A stretch of DNA of 64,000 nucleotides from an uncultured Collinsella sp. (GTDB taxonomy: Bacteria; Actinomycetota; Coriobacteriia; Coriobacteriales; Coriobacteriaceae), in assembly GCA_900767675.1 (NCBI GenBank), contig CAAFZX010000043.1:92334-156333 (forward strand). Direction: 5' to 3'. A program made the translations under genes and the position numbers. Positions 57,060 to 64,000 of the stretch are shown here, piece after piece (positions within the stretch are counted from its first letter, which is position 1; each line of letters begins with the position of its first letter). The notes under the pieces are model-generated. The model worked only from the letters and a program-made list of their open reading frames with translations. It was not told the origin of the DNA and searched no databases.

Positions 57060-57821
57060 ATGAGCGGTTTTGCTATCAAGCGGAACGGGAGGCCAATGAA
57101 CGTATCAACGATAAGGCTATCAAGGGTGTCAAAGCGCTATGGGAGGCGCCGCGTTTTGCATGACGTTTCCTTCGAGGTACATCAGTCTGAGCTCTGCGCC
57201 CTTGTTGGTGCAAACGGGGCGGGCAAAAGCACGCTTATTAAAATCGTATTGGGCCTCTGTGAGCCATCGTCGGGGAGCGTGGAGCTCTTTGGAGGCAAGT
57301 CGAAAAAAGAGCTGAGCCTGATGCGGACGCGTGTCGGCTATGTGCCAGATTCCTGCGGAGCATACCAATCCCTCAGTGCGGCTGAGAATCTTCGGATCCG
57401 ATGTGCGGAATGGGGGCTCGATGAGAAACGTGAGGTTCCTCGCGTCTTGGGCCTAGTCGGGCTGGACATCGATGAGAAAAAGAGCGTAGGCAGTTTTTCT
57501 CTGGGAATGAAACGGCGGCTGGATATAGCTACAGCTTTGTTGGGTGACACTGATCTGCTTATTTTTGATGAGCCAGCAAACGGGTTGGACCCGCTGGGCA
57601 TTGAGAGCATATGGACCCTTATCGGCCGATTAAATCGGGAGCAGGGCAAAACCATGCTTATCTCTAGCCACGACTTGGATGAGCTGGCATCGGTTGCAAC
57701 AAGCTGCCTGTTTCTTCATGACAGTGAACTGCTGAAAAAGGAATCGATGGATGTCATAAGGGATGAGGCGTCGTCCCTAAAAGAGTATTACAGGCGCTTG
57801 ATGAAGGCGGTCTCGCTATGA
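57060..57821 (+). CDS. ABC transporter ATP-binding protein (lantibiotic-immunity/ABC-2 type)
   Basis: 253 residues from ATG 57060 (AAGGAACG upstream) or 241 from ATG 57096 (GGGAGG upstream); both are plausible. Walker A GANGAGKST, signature FSLGMKRRLDIATALL, Walker B LIFDEPANGLDP and H-loop SSHDLDEL fit the BcrA/NodI-like branch. It drives the two membrane proteins encoded next (ATGA overlap). GC is lower than in the core genes, suggesting acquisition. Such three-gene sets export or give immunity to bacteriocins or lipids. Confidence 0.88.
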   Translation: MSGFAIKRNGRPMNVSTIRLSRVSKRYGRRRVLHDVSFEVHQSELCALVGANGAGKSTLIKIVLGLCEPSSGSVELFGGKSKKELSLMRTRVGYVPDSCGAYQSLSAAENLRIRCAEWGLDEKREVPRVLGLVGLDIDEKKSVGSFSLGMKRRLDIATALLGDTDLLIFDEPANGLDPLGIESIWTLIGRLNREQGKTMLISSHDLDELASVATSCLFLHDSELLKKESMDVIRDEASSLKEYYRRLMKAVSL

Positions 57822-58642
57822 AGCGGGCGATCCATCCCATAAAGGCAGATATGATGCGTTTGCACAGGATATTTCCGGCGAAGTTTGGTCTTGCGCTTAT
57901 GCTGGCGTTCGGCCTTCTCTTCGGCATCTTTCTAAAAAACGGAACAACGTTGCTCGCCTTTGGCTATGGCGTTTGTGGGGAGGATATTGGTTTCCTCTGG
58001 AATGCAATCGATCCTTCTGCGCCTGATGAGTCCCTTGCGCGCAGCGCTTTTGCCGGTACATCCCTGTTCGTTCCACTCATCGTTTGTTTGGTGCTTTTAC
58101 AGGAGCATGGCTATAAAGAGGGGCACCGAATTTCTTCGGCAAGAGGTCTCAACCGCTTTTATGGGGCTCTAGCCCATGCATTTTCGTCTGCTTTAATAAT
58201 TGGCGCAGCGTATAGCGCGCTTTGCCTTCTTCTTTTTGCAATAGCCATAATACGTGGAGGGCATAACTACTCGCACAACATACTAACTGTATTTTTGCCT
58301 GCAATGATAGTCAACGCCGTATTGGTGATATCGGTTGCGCTGGAGACGGTGACCATCTATCGGATAACGGGCAGCGCTGTATTGAGCGGGGCCGTGGTGA
58401 TAGTTGGATTTGTCATGAGCTTGACGCTCTACGGAGCCTTCCTTCAGGCACCTATACCATCCTTGCGATGGATCTTCTTCCTTCCGGGGCCGTACCTTGG
58501 AGTCGGATGTGCCCTTGGGTATAGCGATATGGGGCAGCTGACGCTTCTGGGATATGGCGTGGCAGCCAGCTGTCTATCGGTATTGATTTACGCTCTCTTG
58601 AGCTTTCGCGCTGGGGGCGTGCTCAATGGCTCGTCAGATTAA
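57818..58642 (+). CDS. ABC-2-type membrane subunit 1
   Basis: 274 residues with six membrane segments (first about residues 15-37). It shows no strong family motif. It starts on the ATGA overlapping the ATPase stop and overlaps the next membrane gene by 17 bases. The arrangement resembles LanE/LanG-type immunity transporters, though no bacteriocin gene is nearby. Confidence 0.75.
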   Translation: MKRAIHPIKADMMRLHRIFPAKFGLALMLAFGLLFGIFLKNGTTLLAFGYGVCGEDIGFLWNAIDPSAPDESLARSAFAGTSLFVPLIVCLVLLQEHGYKEGHRISSARGLNRFYGALAHAFSSALIIGAAYSALCLLLFAIAIIRGGHNYSHNILTVFLPAMIVNAVLVISVALETVTIYRITGSAVLSGAVVIVGFVMSLTLYGAFLQAPIPSLRWIFFLPGPYLGVGCALGYSDMGQLTLLGYGVAASCLSVLIYALLSFRAGGVLNGSSD

Positions 58643-59444
58643 AAGACTTCTCCAGTCAGAATTGAAGCATGTGAGCAAATGGGCGTACGCCTTAATCCTG
58701 GTAATTTATGCGTACATGGTGATATTGCAGCTTAATTCTTTCCCGATGTGGTTCTGTAGCCTCCGTGAGAACAGTTTCTTGGGTTTTTTCCCAGACCCGA
58801 CGCTTCGGCTATCGGCGGAGGATGTCCTTCTATTTGGCAATGCAGAGGTTTTTCGCGGTCTGCTGTTCAACGTAGCCCCGTTGGCCCATGCATTGTTCTT
58901 TCCGTTCATCGCGGCTTGCATTGTGCCGCGCTTTGTCAGTTCGGGCTTTGTCGAGGAACCGTGGGGGTTGTCGGAGGCTCGGGGAGGGAAGCGTGTGTGC
59001 GCTATCGTTGCGCGAGTGGTGCTATCTTCTTTTGCCCTTTTGGGCGCGTTTGTCCTGTCGAGTGTCGTTTTGTACTGTCTTAACTGCGCAATCGTTTCGG
59101 ATGCTCAGCAGTATTTCAACTTGCATGTATTTTGCTATCGACTTGTTCTTGCTGCCGCTGCCTGCCTTGCATACGTGGTTTCTTGCGTAATCGTTGTTTC
59201 CTATTTTGGGTCCGGCTTCGGTCCGATTGGCATGCTGTTGCTTGTCAACGTCGTAGCGATCTACATACAGATCGGGGCCAATTCCATGCTTCCGCTTCCA
59301 GCCTCGATGCTCATGTGGATTTGCGGCGTGACCCCGTTGGGGAATGGTCAATGCATCTCGATTTTAATTGACTGCCTCATAAACGTAGCAAGCGTTTTTA
59401 TCATTTGCTTTACTGTCGACCGCTTGCGGTCGAGATTTCTCTGA
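58626..59444 (+). CDS. ABC-2-type membrane subunit 2
   Basis: 272 residues with six membrane segments (first ALILVIYAYMVILQL). Similar in size to the preceding subunit and presumably forms a heterodimer with it. A loop after the first helix is rich in Phe and Leu (ENSFLGFFPDPTLRLSAEDV). Lower-GC base use as in the other two genes of the operon. Confidence 0.75.
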   Translation: MARQIKRLLQSELKHVSKWAYALILVIYAYMVILQLNSFPMWFCSLRENSFLGFFPDPTLRLSAEDVLLFGNAEVFRGLLFNVAPLAHALFFPFIAACIVPRFVSSGFVEEPWGLSEARGGKRVCAIVARVVLSSFALLGAFVLSSVVLYCLNCAIVSDAQQYFNLHVFCYRLVLAAAACLAYVVSCVIVVSYFGSGFGPIGMLLLVNVVAIYIQIGANSMLPLPASMLMWICGVTPLGNGQCISILIDCLINVASVFIICFTVDRLRSRFL

Positions 59445-59484
59445 TTGTTTGTGAGGGATAATCATACCGAGCATATCAAATACA

Positions 59485-59520
59485 GGGGGGGCGGGCACCG
59501 TAGCTGGTGTCCGCCCCCCG
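59485..59520. terminator. GC-rich hairpin between convergent units
   Basis: GGGGGGCGGGCACC pairs with GGTGTCCGCCCCCC around a six-base loop. No T-run. It separates the ABC operon from the amidotransferase-like gene. Confidence 0.55.
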
Positions 59521-59553
59521 GCTTAGGAGGCTTTAACCTGAGTGGTTCGCGAG

Positions 59554-60363
59554 CTAGCGGGCCTGCTTTACCTTTGCCGCCGCCTCGACAAACGACTTCC
59601 ACAGGTTAAAGTCGGTTTCGAGCGTCTTCCACGTGTACTCGGGATGCCATTGCACGCCTAGACAGAATGGTTGGCCTTCGACCTCGATGCACTCGGGAAC
59701 ACCGTCGGTTGCCTTGGCGACCAAGCGCGTGCTTTTACCCAGACGATCGACGCAGCAGTGATGTGCTGAGTTGGTCTGGATCAGTCTGTGGCCGCCAAGC
59801 GCGCGCTCCAGCAGCGAGCCCGGCATGACCTCGACAGGGTGCACGGGATCGTTGAGCACGTGGGTATGGCGCCACTGTGTGCGGCCCTCGCGAGCGCCCA
59901 GGCTCGGCACGTCCATGCACAGAGTGCCGCCAGTGGCGACATTGAGCAACTGCGTGCCGCGGCAGGTGGTAAAGAGCGGCTTTTTGGCGCGGAGCACCTC
60001 GCCGACCAGCTTAAACTCAAAGCTATCGCGGATCTCACAGCAGAGGGTGGGGTCGTAGGGTCGATCATCGCCCCAACGTTTGGGATTGACATCGGGGCCG
60101 CCGGGAATGGCGATGCCGTCGGCGATATCGACGTAATGACGGATGACCTCAATGTCCTCGGTGATGGACATCTGCAGCGGCAGGCCGCCGGCGGCAAGGA
60201 TGGCATCGACAAAGACACTTGCGATTTCCTCGTTGGGGGAGAGCGTCTCGCTTAAAAACGGCTTTGCCTCTTCCCAACGCGGCGCGACGAGGATGAGCGG
60301 GCGGTCGGCGGGATCGACGTCGACGTGCGGGGTGTATGACGATGAAGTGCGAGTTCCGATCAT
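59554..60363 (-). CDS. gamma-glutamyl-gamma-aminobutyrate hydrolase family protein
   Basis: 269 residues of the class I glutamine amidotransferase fold, peptidase C26 branch (PuuD-like). The catalytic Cys is in FTTCRGTQLLN, and His and Glu are in GVQWHPEYTW. IAIPGGPDVNP is the family's oxyanion region. It hydrolyses gamma-glutamyl compounds, releasing glutamate. Its position beside a glutamate/glutamine-type ABC importer supports a role in gamma-glutamyl nutrient use. The start at 60363 has only a weak RBS, and an internal start is possible. Confidence 0.85.
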   Translation of the reverse strand: MIGTRTSSSYTPHVDVDPADRPLILVAPRWEEAKPFLSETLSPNEEIASVFVDAILAAGGLPLQMSITEDIEVIRHYVDIADGIAIPGGPDVNPKRWGDDRPYDPTLCCEIRDSFEFKLVGEVLRAKKPLFTTCRGTQLLNVATGGTLCMDVPSLGAREGRTQWRHTHVLNDPVHPVEVMPGSLLERALGGHRLIQTNSAHHCCVDRLGKSTRLVAKATDGVPECIEVEGQPFCLGVQWHPEYTWKTLETDFNLWKSFVEAAAKVKQAR

Positions 60364-60450
60364 AGGTGTTGCTTTCGAATCTAAAGGTGACAGGGCGCAT
60401 GAGAGACGTAGGACAACACTTTCAATGGATTTGTCCCACGGGGTGGCTGG

Positions 60451-61215
<765 letters not shown>

Positions 61216-61251
61216 GGTGCTCGGCTCCTTATGACTCGAAATGGTAAAGCG

Positions 61252-62085
61252 TTAGCGGATGATGGTCGCGCCGGTTTTGTGCGAAACGTAGACAGCGGCC
61301 TTGTTAATCGCGACGTTGATGAGGATATAGATGACCGCGATCACCAGATAGACCGACACGAGCGCGTCGTAGTTGGTGATGAGCACGCGGGCATTTTGCA
61401 TGAGGTCGGGGTAGCTCACCACGTAGGCGACGGTGGTGTCTTTAACTACGACTACAAGCTGCGAAATCAATGACGGAATGATAAAGCGAATCGCCTGCGG
61501 CAACACGATTTTAAAGGTGATTTTAGCCTTGGAGAGACCGAGTGCCTGGGCGGCCTCGACTTGACCGCGCGGCACGGCGTTGACGCCGGCACGGAAGATC
61601 TCGGCAAGTACGCCGGCTGCAGCGAGCGCGACGGGAAGCGTGAGCATCCAAAACGATGGCAGTGCGATCTTGTACTGGGGCAGCACCAAAAAGAAGAAGT
61701 AGATGAACAGAAGGCTCGGCACGCCGCGGAAGAAATCGGTGAGTACGCGGCAGACCAGCTGCAGCGGCTTGATGTCGCTGGTGCGGCCGAGCATAAGGGC
61801 CAAGCCCAGCACCAGCGCGATGGCGCCGGCGGTGAGCGCGACCTTAACGGTGCCCTCAAAGCCGGCAAGCAGGAATTTCCAGGTGGTGAGGTGCGTAAAG
61901 AAATACCAATAGTGGACCGAAAGCTGACCGGTCACATAAAAGCGCTGCAGCACAAGGACGACGAGCGCGGCCACAGCGACAAGCGAGATGGCGGTGCCGA
62001 TGCGAATCTTGGCGCGCATCTTGGGGCCGGGAGCCTCGTAGAGCGCATCGCGCATGGTGAGCGCGGGGGAGGAGTGCTTGCTCAT
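61252..62085 (-). CDS. amino-acid ABC importer permease 2 (GluD type)
   Basis: 277 residues with five to six membrane helices and the polar-amino-acid permease motif AEIFRAGVNAVPRGQVEAAQ, the EAA-like coupling loop. The N-terminal 50 residues are cytoplasmic. The gene overlaps the first permease gene by four bases (ATGA type). It forms a heterodimeric channel with that permease. Confidence 0.9.
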   Translation of the reverse strand: MSKHSSPALTMRDALYEAPGPKMRAKIRIGTAISLVAVAALVVLVLQRFYVTGQLSVHYWYFFTHLTTWKFLLAGFEGTVKVALTAGAIALVLGLALMLGRTSDIKPLQLVCRVLTDFFRGVPSLLFIYFFFLVLPQYKIALPSFWMLTLPVALAAAGVLAEIFRAGVNAVPRGQVEAAQALGLSKAKITFKIVLPQAIRFIIPSLISQLVVVVKDTTVAYVVSYPDLMQNARVLITNYDALVSVYLVIAVIYILINVAINKAAVYVSHKTGATIIR

Positions 62086-62741
62086 CGGAGGATCCTCACC
62101 TTCTTATCGATATAGTTGCCAATGTGGCTCACCACAAAGGCCGTGCCCAGGTAGCCGAGTGCCGAGATAAAGAACGCGGCGACGCCGCCGAGCGAGCGCG
62201 TGTTGATGTAGCTCACCACGCCGGTGAGCTCCTGCGGTTTCAGCGGCACCTGACTGCCGAGCGCGGTGGTGAGCATGACGGCGATAAAGAGGTTGGTCAT
62301 GGGCAGCACGCTCGAACGCAGCGCCTGCGGAATCACGATCTTGGCGAGGATGCGGTTGAAGCTCATGCCCAGCGAGCGGGCGGCTTCTACCTGGCCGACA
62401 CCGACGGTGTTGATGCCGCTCATAAAGTTCTCGGAGCCAAAGGCAGAACCCAAGAGCACTGTGGCGACGATGACGCAAGTGCGGTAGGGCAGAACAACCT
62501 TGAGCGGTGGCAGCGCATAGACGACGATGATGAGCAGCGCAATGCCGGGGATGTTACGGAAGACCTGGACATACAGGTCGCCAAAGACGCGCAGCGGCTT
62601 GAGCGGCGACACGCGCATCACGGTGACGGCGACGGCCAGCACCATGGCGATGGCAAACGACTCAAGCGTCATGCCCCAGGTTGCTAGCAGCGCGTCGATA
62701 TAGTTCTGGCCATAGAGCGACCAGAGCTCGGAGAGACTCAT
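62082..62741 (-). CDS. amino-acid ABC importer permease 1 (GluC type)
   Basis: 219 residues, five membrane helices. The coupling loop reads NFMSGINTVGVGQVEAARSLG. Short form typical of GluC. GGAGG lies before the ATG at 62741. It follows the binding-protein gene by 138 bases that contain a hairpin, consistent with reduced expression compared with the binding protein. Confidence 0.9.
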   Translation of the reverse strand: MSLSELWSLYGQNYIDALLATWGMTLESFAIAMVLAVAVTVMRVSPLKPLRVFGDLYVQVFRNIPGIALLIIVVYALPPLKVVLPYRTCVIVATVLLGSAFGSENFMSGINTVGVGQVEAARSLGMSFNRILAKIVIPQALRSSVLPMTNLFIAVMLTTALGSQVPLKPQELTGVVSYINTRSLGGVAAFFISALGYLGTAFVVSHIGNYIDKKVRILR

Positions 62742-62764
62742 GCGGACCTCCCGCCGATAAGGAA

Positions 62765-62791
62765 AGGGGCTCCCGTGTGTACGGAAGCCCC
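62765..62791 (-). promoter_or_regulatory. intercistronic hairpin downstream of the binding-protein gene
   Basis: On the minus strand GGGGCTTCCGT pairs with ACGGGAGCCCC, followed by TTTCCTT. Such partial terminators or RNA-stabilising stems after the binding-protein gene raise its level over the permeases. Confidence 0.6.
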
Positions 62792-62879
62792 GACAACTCA
62801 GTGAGGAAACAGTTTAGCGCAATAAAGCGCATCGCGCGTTTCCATATGGTTTCGTAGCGGCCGTTACTAGGTTCGCTGC

Positions 62880-63875
62880 CTAGGCGCCGATCTCGGGCAG
62901 CTCGGGAACATTGGTGTCGCCCGTACGGTCGCCGATGCAGATCTGCCACAGCTCGGTCCAGGTGCCGTCGTCCTCGATCTTCTTAAGGAAGTCGTTGACA
63001 AAGGCGACGCCGTCGGAATCGAGCGGCAGGCCGATGCCGTAGGGCTCTTTGCTGCCGAAGGGCTTGCCGGCGATCTTGTACTTACCGGGTTCGCGGACCA
63101 GGGCGCTCTGCTGCATGTTGTTATCGATGACGTAGGCGTCAACGCGGCCCTGCTGGAGTGCCTGGCGGGCCTCCTCGTCGGTTTTGAACTCCTGCTGGCT
63201 GGCCTTGGGGGCAAACTCCTCCAGGATGGCGGGGCCGTTGGAGCCGGACTGGACGGCGACGTTCTTGTCGGCCAGGTCGTCGACGCCCTTGATGTCGTCG
63301 TTATCGGCGAGCACCAGGATGGCCTGCTGGGTGTAGTAGTAGGGACCGGCAAAGGAGATGAGCTTCTTGCGCTCGTCAGTGATGGTGTAGGTGGCAAAGA
63401 CGGCGTCGACCTGGCCGTTCTGCAGGACGGACTCGCGCGTGTCCGAGGTCACCTGGGTGATCTCAACCTTGTTCTCGCCCAGAATGTAGTTGGACAGGAG
63501 CTGTGCGATACCGGCGTCGAAGCCGCGGGTCTGACCGTCTTTCTCGTTGAGGAGGGAGAAAAGCGTGGAGGTCTGAACGCCACCGATCTTAAAGACGCCG
63601 GCGTCCTTGACGGCCGTGGCCCAGGTGCTGGCGGCGATGGCGTCGTTATCGGCCTTGGGGCCGTTATCGACGAGCTTGTCGAATGCCTTGGCGTCGAGCG
63701 TGGTGGAAGCCTCGGTATCTTCGGAGCTCTTGGAGGAGCCGGTGGCGGAACCCTTGTCAGCCTCGGCGCTGGTGTCGGAGCAGCCGGCAAGACCAAGGCC
63801 GGCGACGGTTGCGAAGGTGGCGGCGACAAAGCCGCGGCGGTCGAGAACGACCTGCTGGGAGAGGTTTTTGCTCAT
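62880..63875 (-). CDS. amino-acid ABC importer substrate-binding lipoprotein (GluB type)
   Basis: 331 residues. The N terminus has a twin-Arg (DRRGFVAATFATVAGLGLAG) followed by the lipobox Cys, so it is exported and lipid-anchored, possibly by the Tat route. A Ser/Thr/Ala-rich linker follows, then a type II periplasmic-binding fold (VDAVFATYTITDERKKLISF; KNVAVQSGSNGPAILEEF). Residue pattern suits glutamate, glutamine or a similar acidic/polar amino acid. First gene of the operon, with a good promoter at 63919. Confidence 0.9.
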   Translation of the reverse strand: MSKNLSQQVVLDRRGFVAATFATVAGLGLAGCSDTSAEADKGSATGSSKSSEDTEASTTLDAKAFDKLVDNGPKADNDAIAASTWATAVKDAGVFKIGGVQTSTLFSLLNEKDGQTRGFDAGIAQLLSNYILGENKVEITQVTSDTRESVLQNGQVDAVFATYTITDERKKLISFAGPYYYTQQAILVLADNDDIKGVDDLADKNVAVQSGSNGPAILEEFAPKASQQEFKTDEEARQALQQGRVDAYVIDNNMQQSALVREPGKYKIAGKPFGSKEPYGIGLPLDSDGVAFVNDFLKKIEDDGTWTELWQICIGDRTGDTNVPELPEIGA

Positions 63876-63918
63876 GGTAGAACACCTTTCTCAATAAAAT
63901 CCCTAGCGGTTGAGTAGA

Positions 63919-63948
63919 GTTATACCCTATCGCGCTCAAACGGGTCAA
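63919..63948 (-). promoter_or_regulatory. sigma-70-type promoter of the importer operon
   Basis: TTGACC (63943-63948) and TATAAC (63919-63924) on the minus strand are separated by 18 bases. The ATG at 63875 follows with GAGAAAGG in front. Confidence 0.65.
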
Positions 63949-64000
63949 CACGAAATAACTCAGAAACATACTTACCTTATGGGTTATTCTACCTACCAAA

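Overview
The window is a GC-rich chromosomal segment with no rRNA, tRNA, CRISPR array or recognisable transposase gene. Gene content points to an anaerobic, fermentative gut actinobacterium of the class Coriobacteriia, most likely Collinsella: Firmicute-type Leloir genes, a glycyl-radical pyruvate formate-lyase, an A-type flavoprotein for O2/NO removal, many ABC exporters and a glutamate-type ABC importer. The genus is an inference from overall gene style, not from a marker gene.

Layout. 0.2-4.4 kb: galactose use (galT and galK translationally coupled on the minus strand, a divergent LacI-family regulator, three copies of one operator between them). 4.5-7.8 kb: fprA-type flavoprotein, a DeoR regulator and a divergent class II ketose-bisphosphate aldolase. 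8.5-12.6 kb: a MutT-Vsr fusion protein and a BceAB-like ABC transporter. 13-22 kb: DAHP synthase, a MarR-controlled heterodimeric ABC exporter, an SDR oxidoreductase and a KdgT-like permease. 22-28.5 kb: pyruvate formate-lyase split into two genes (a catalytic subunit lacking the radical domain, plus an 83-residue glycyl-radical subunit), DegV, PFL activase, MTA/SAH nucleosidase and the GTPase EngB. 28.5-30.3 kb: a small lower-GC island with a gene remnant, an Xre regulator, a secreted protein and a 34-residue membrane peptide. 30.6-35.9 kb: threonine/lysine pathway (thrB, thrC, aspartokinase, asd). 36.5-43.5 kb: Ogt, a CLC transporter, a GyrI-like protein, a MacB-type ABC pair and a small conserved protein. 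44-53 kb: a membrane-linked HTH protein, 6-phosphofructokinase, an Ntn-type amide hydrolase, M18 aminopeptidase, a 2-hydroxyacid dehydrogenase, methionine aminopeptidase, a radical SAM protein and an alpha/beta hydrolase. 53.5-55.8 kb: a GGDEF-like/REC/HD-GYP protein with an Hpt partner. 56-59.4 kb: DUF2975/HTH pair and a three-gene ABC system of lower GC. 59.5-63.9 kb: a class I amidotransferase-like hydrolase and a four-gene glutamate-type ABC importer.

The strongest unexplained signal is in the spaces between genes. Six long hairpins (30462, 7798, 24729, 31485, 35899, 45154) share a conserved bipartite internal loop (GTCCTC-NNNN-ATG opposite NNNN-TGCGGA). The NNNN tetramers differ between copies but are complementary in all six, while the arm sequences are unrelated between copies and nearly perfectly paired within each. 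Five of the six lie 12-35 nt after a stop codon in the sense orientation (aldolase, PFL radical subunit, thrB, asd, pfkA). Several other dispersed hairpin families, including REP-like GGGAC repeats, fill the remaining gaps.
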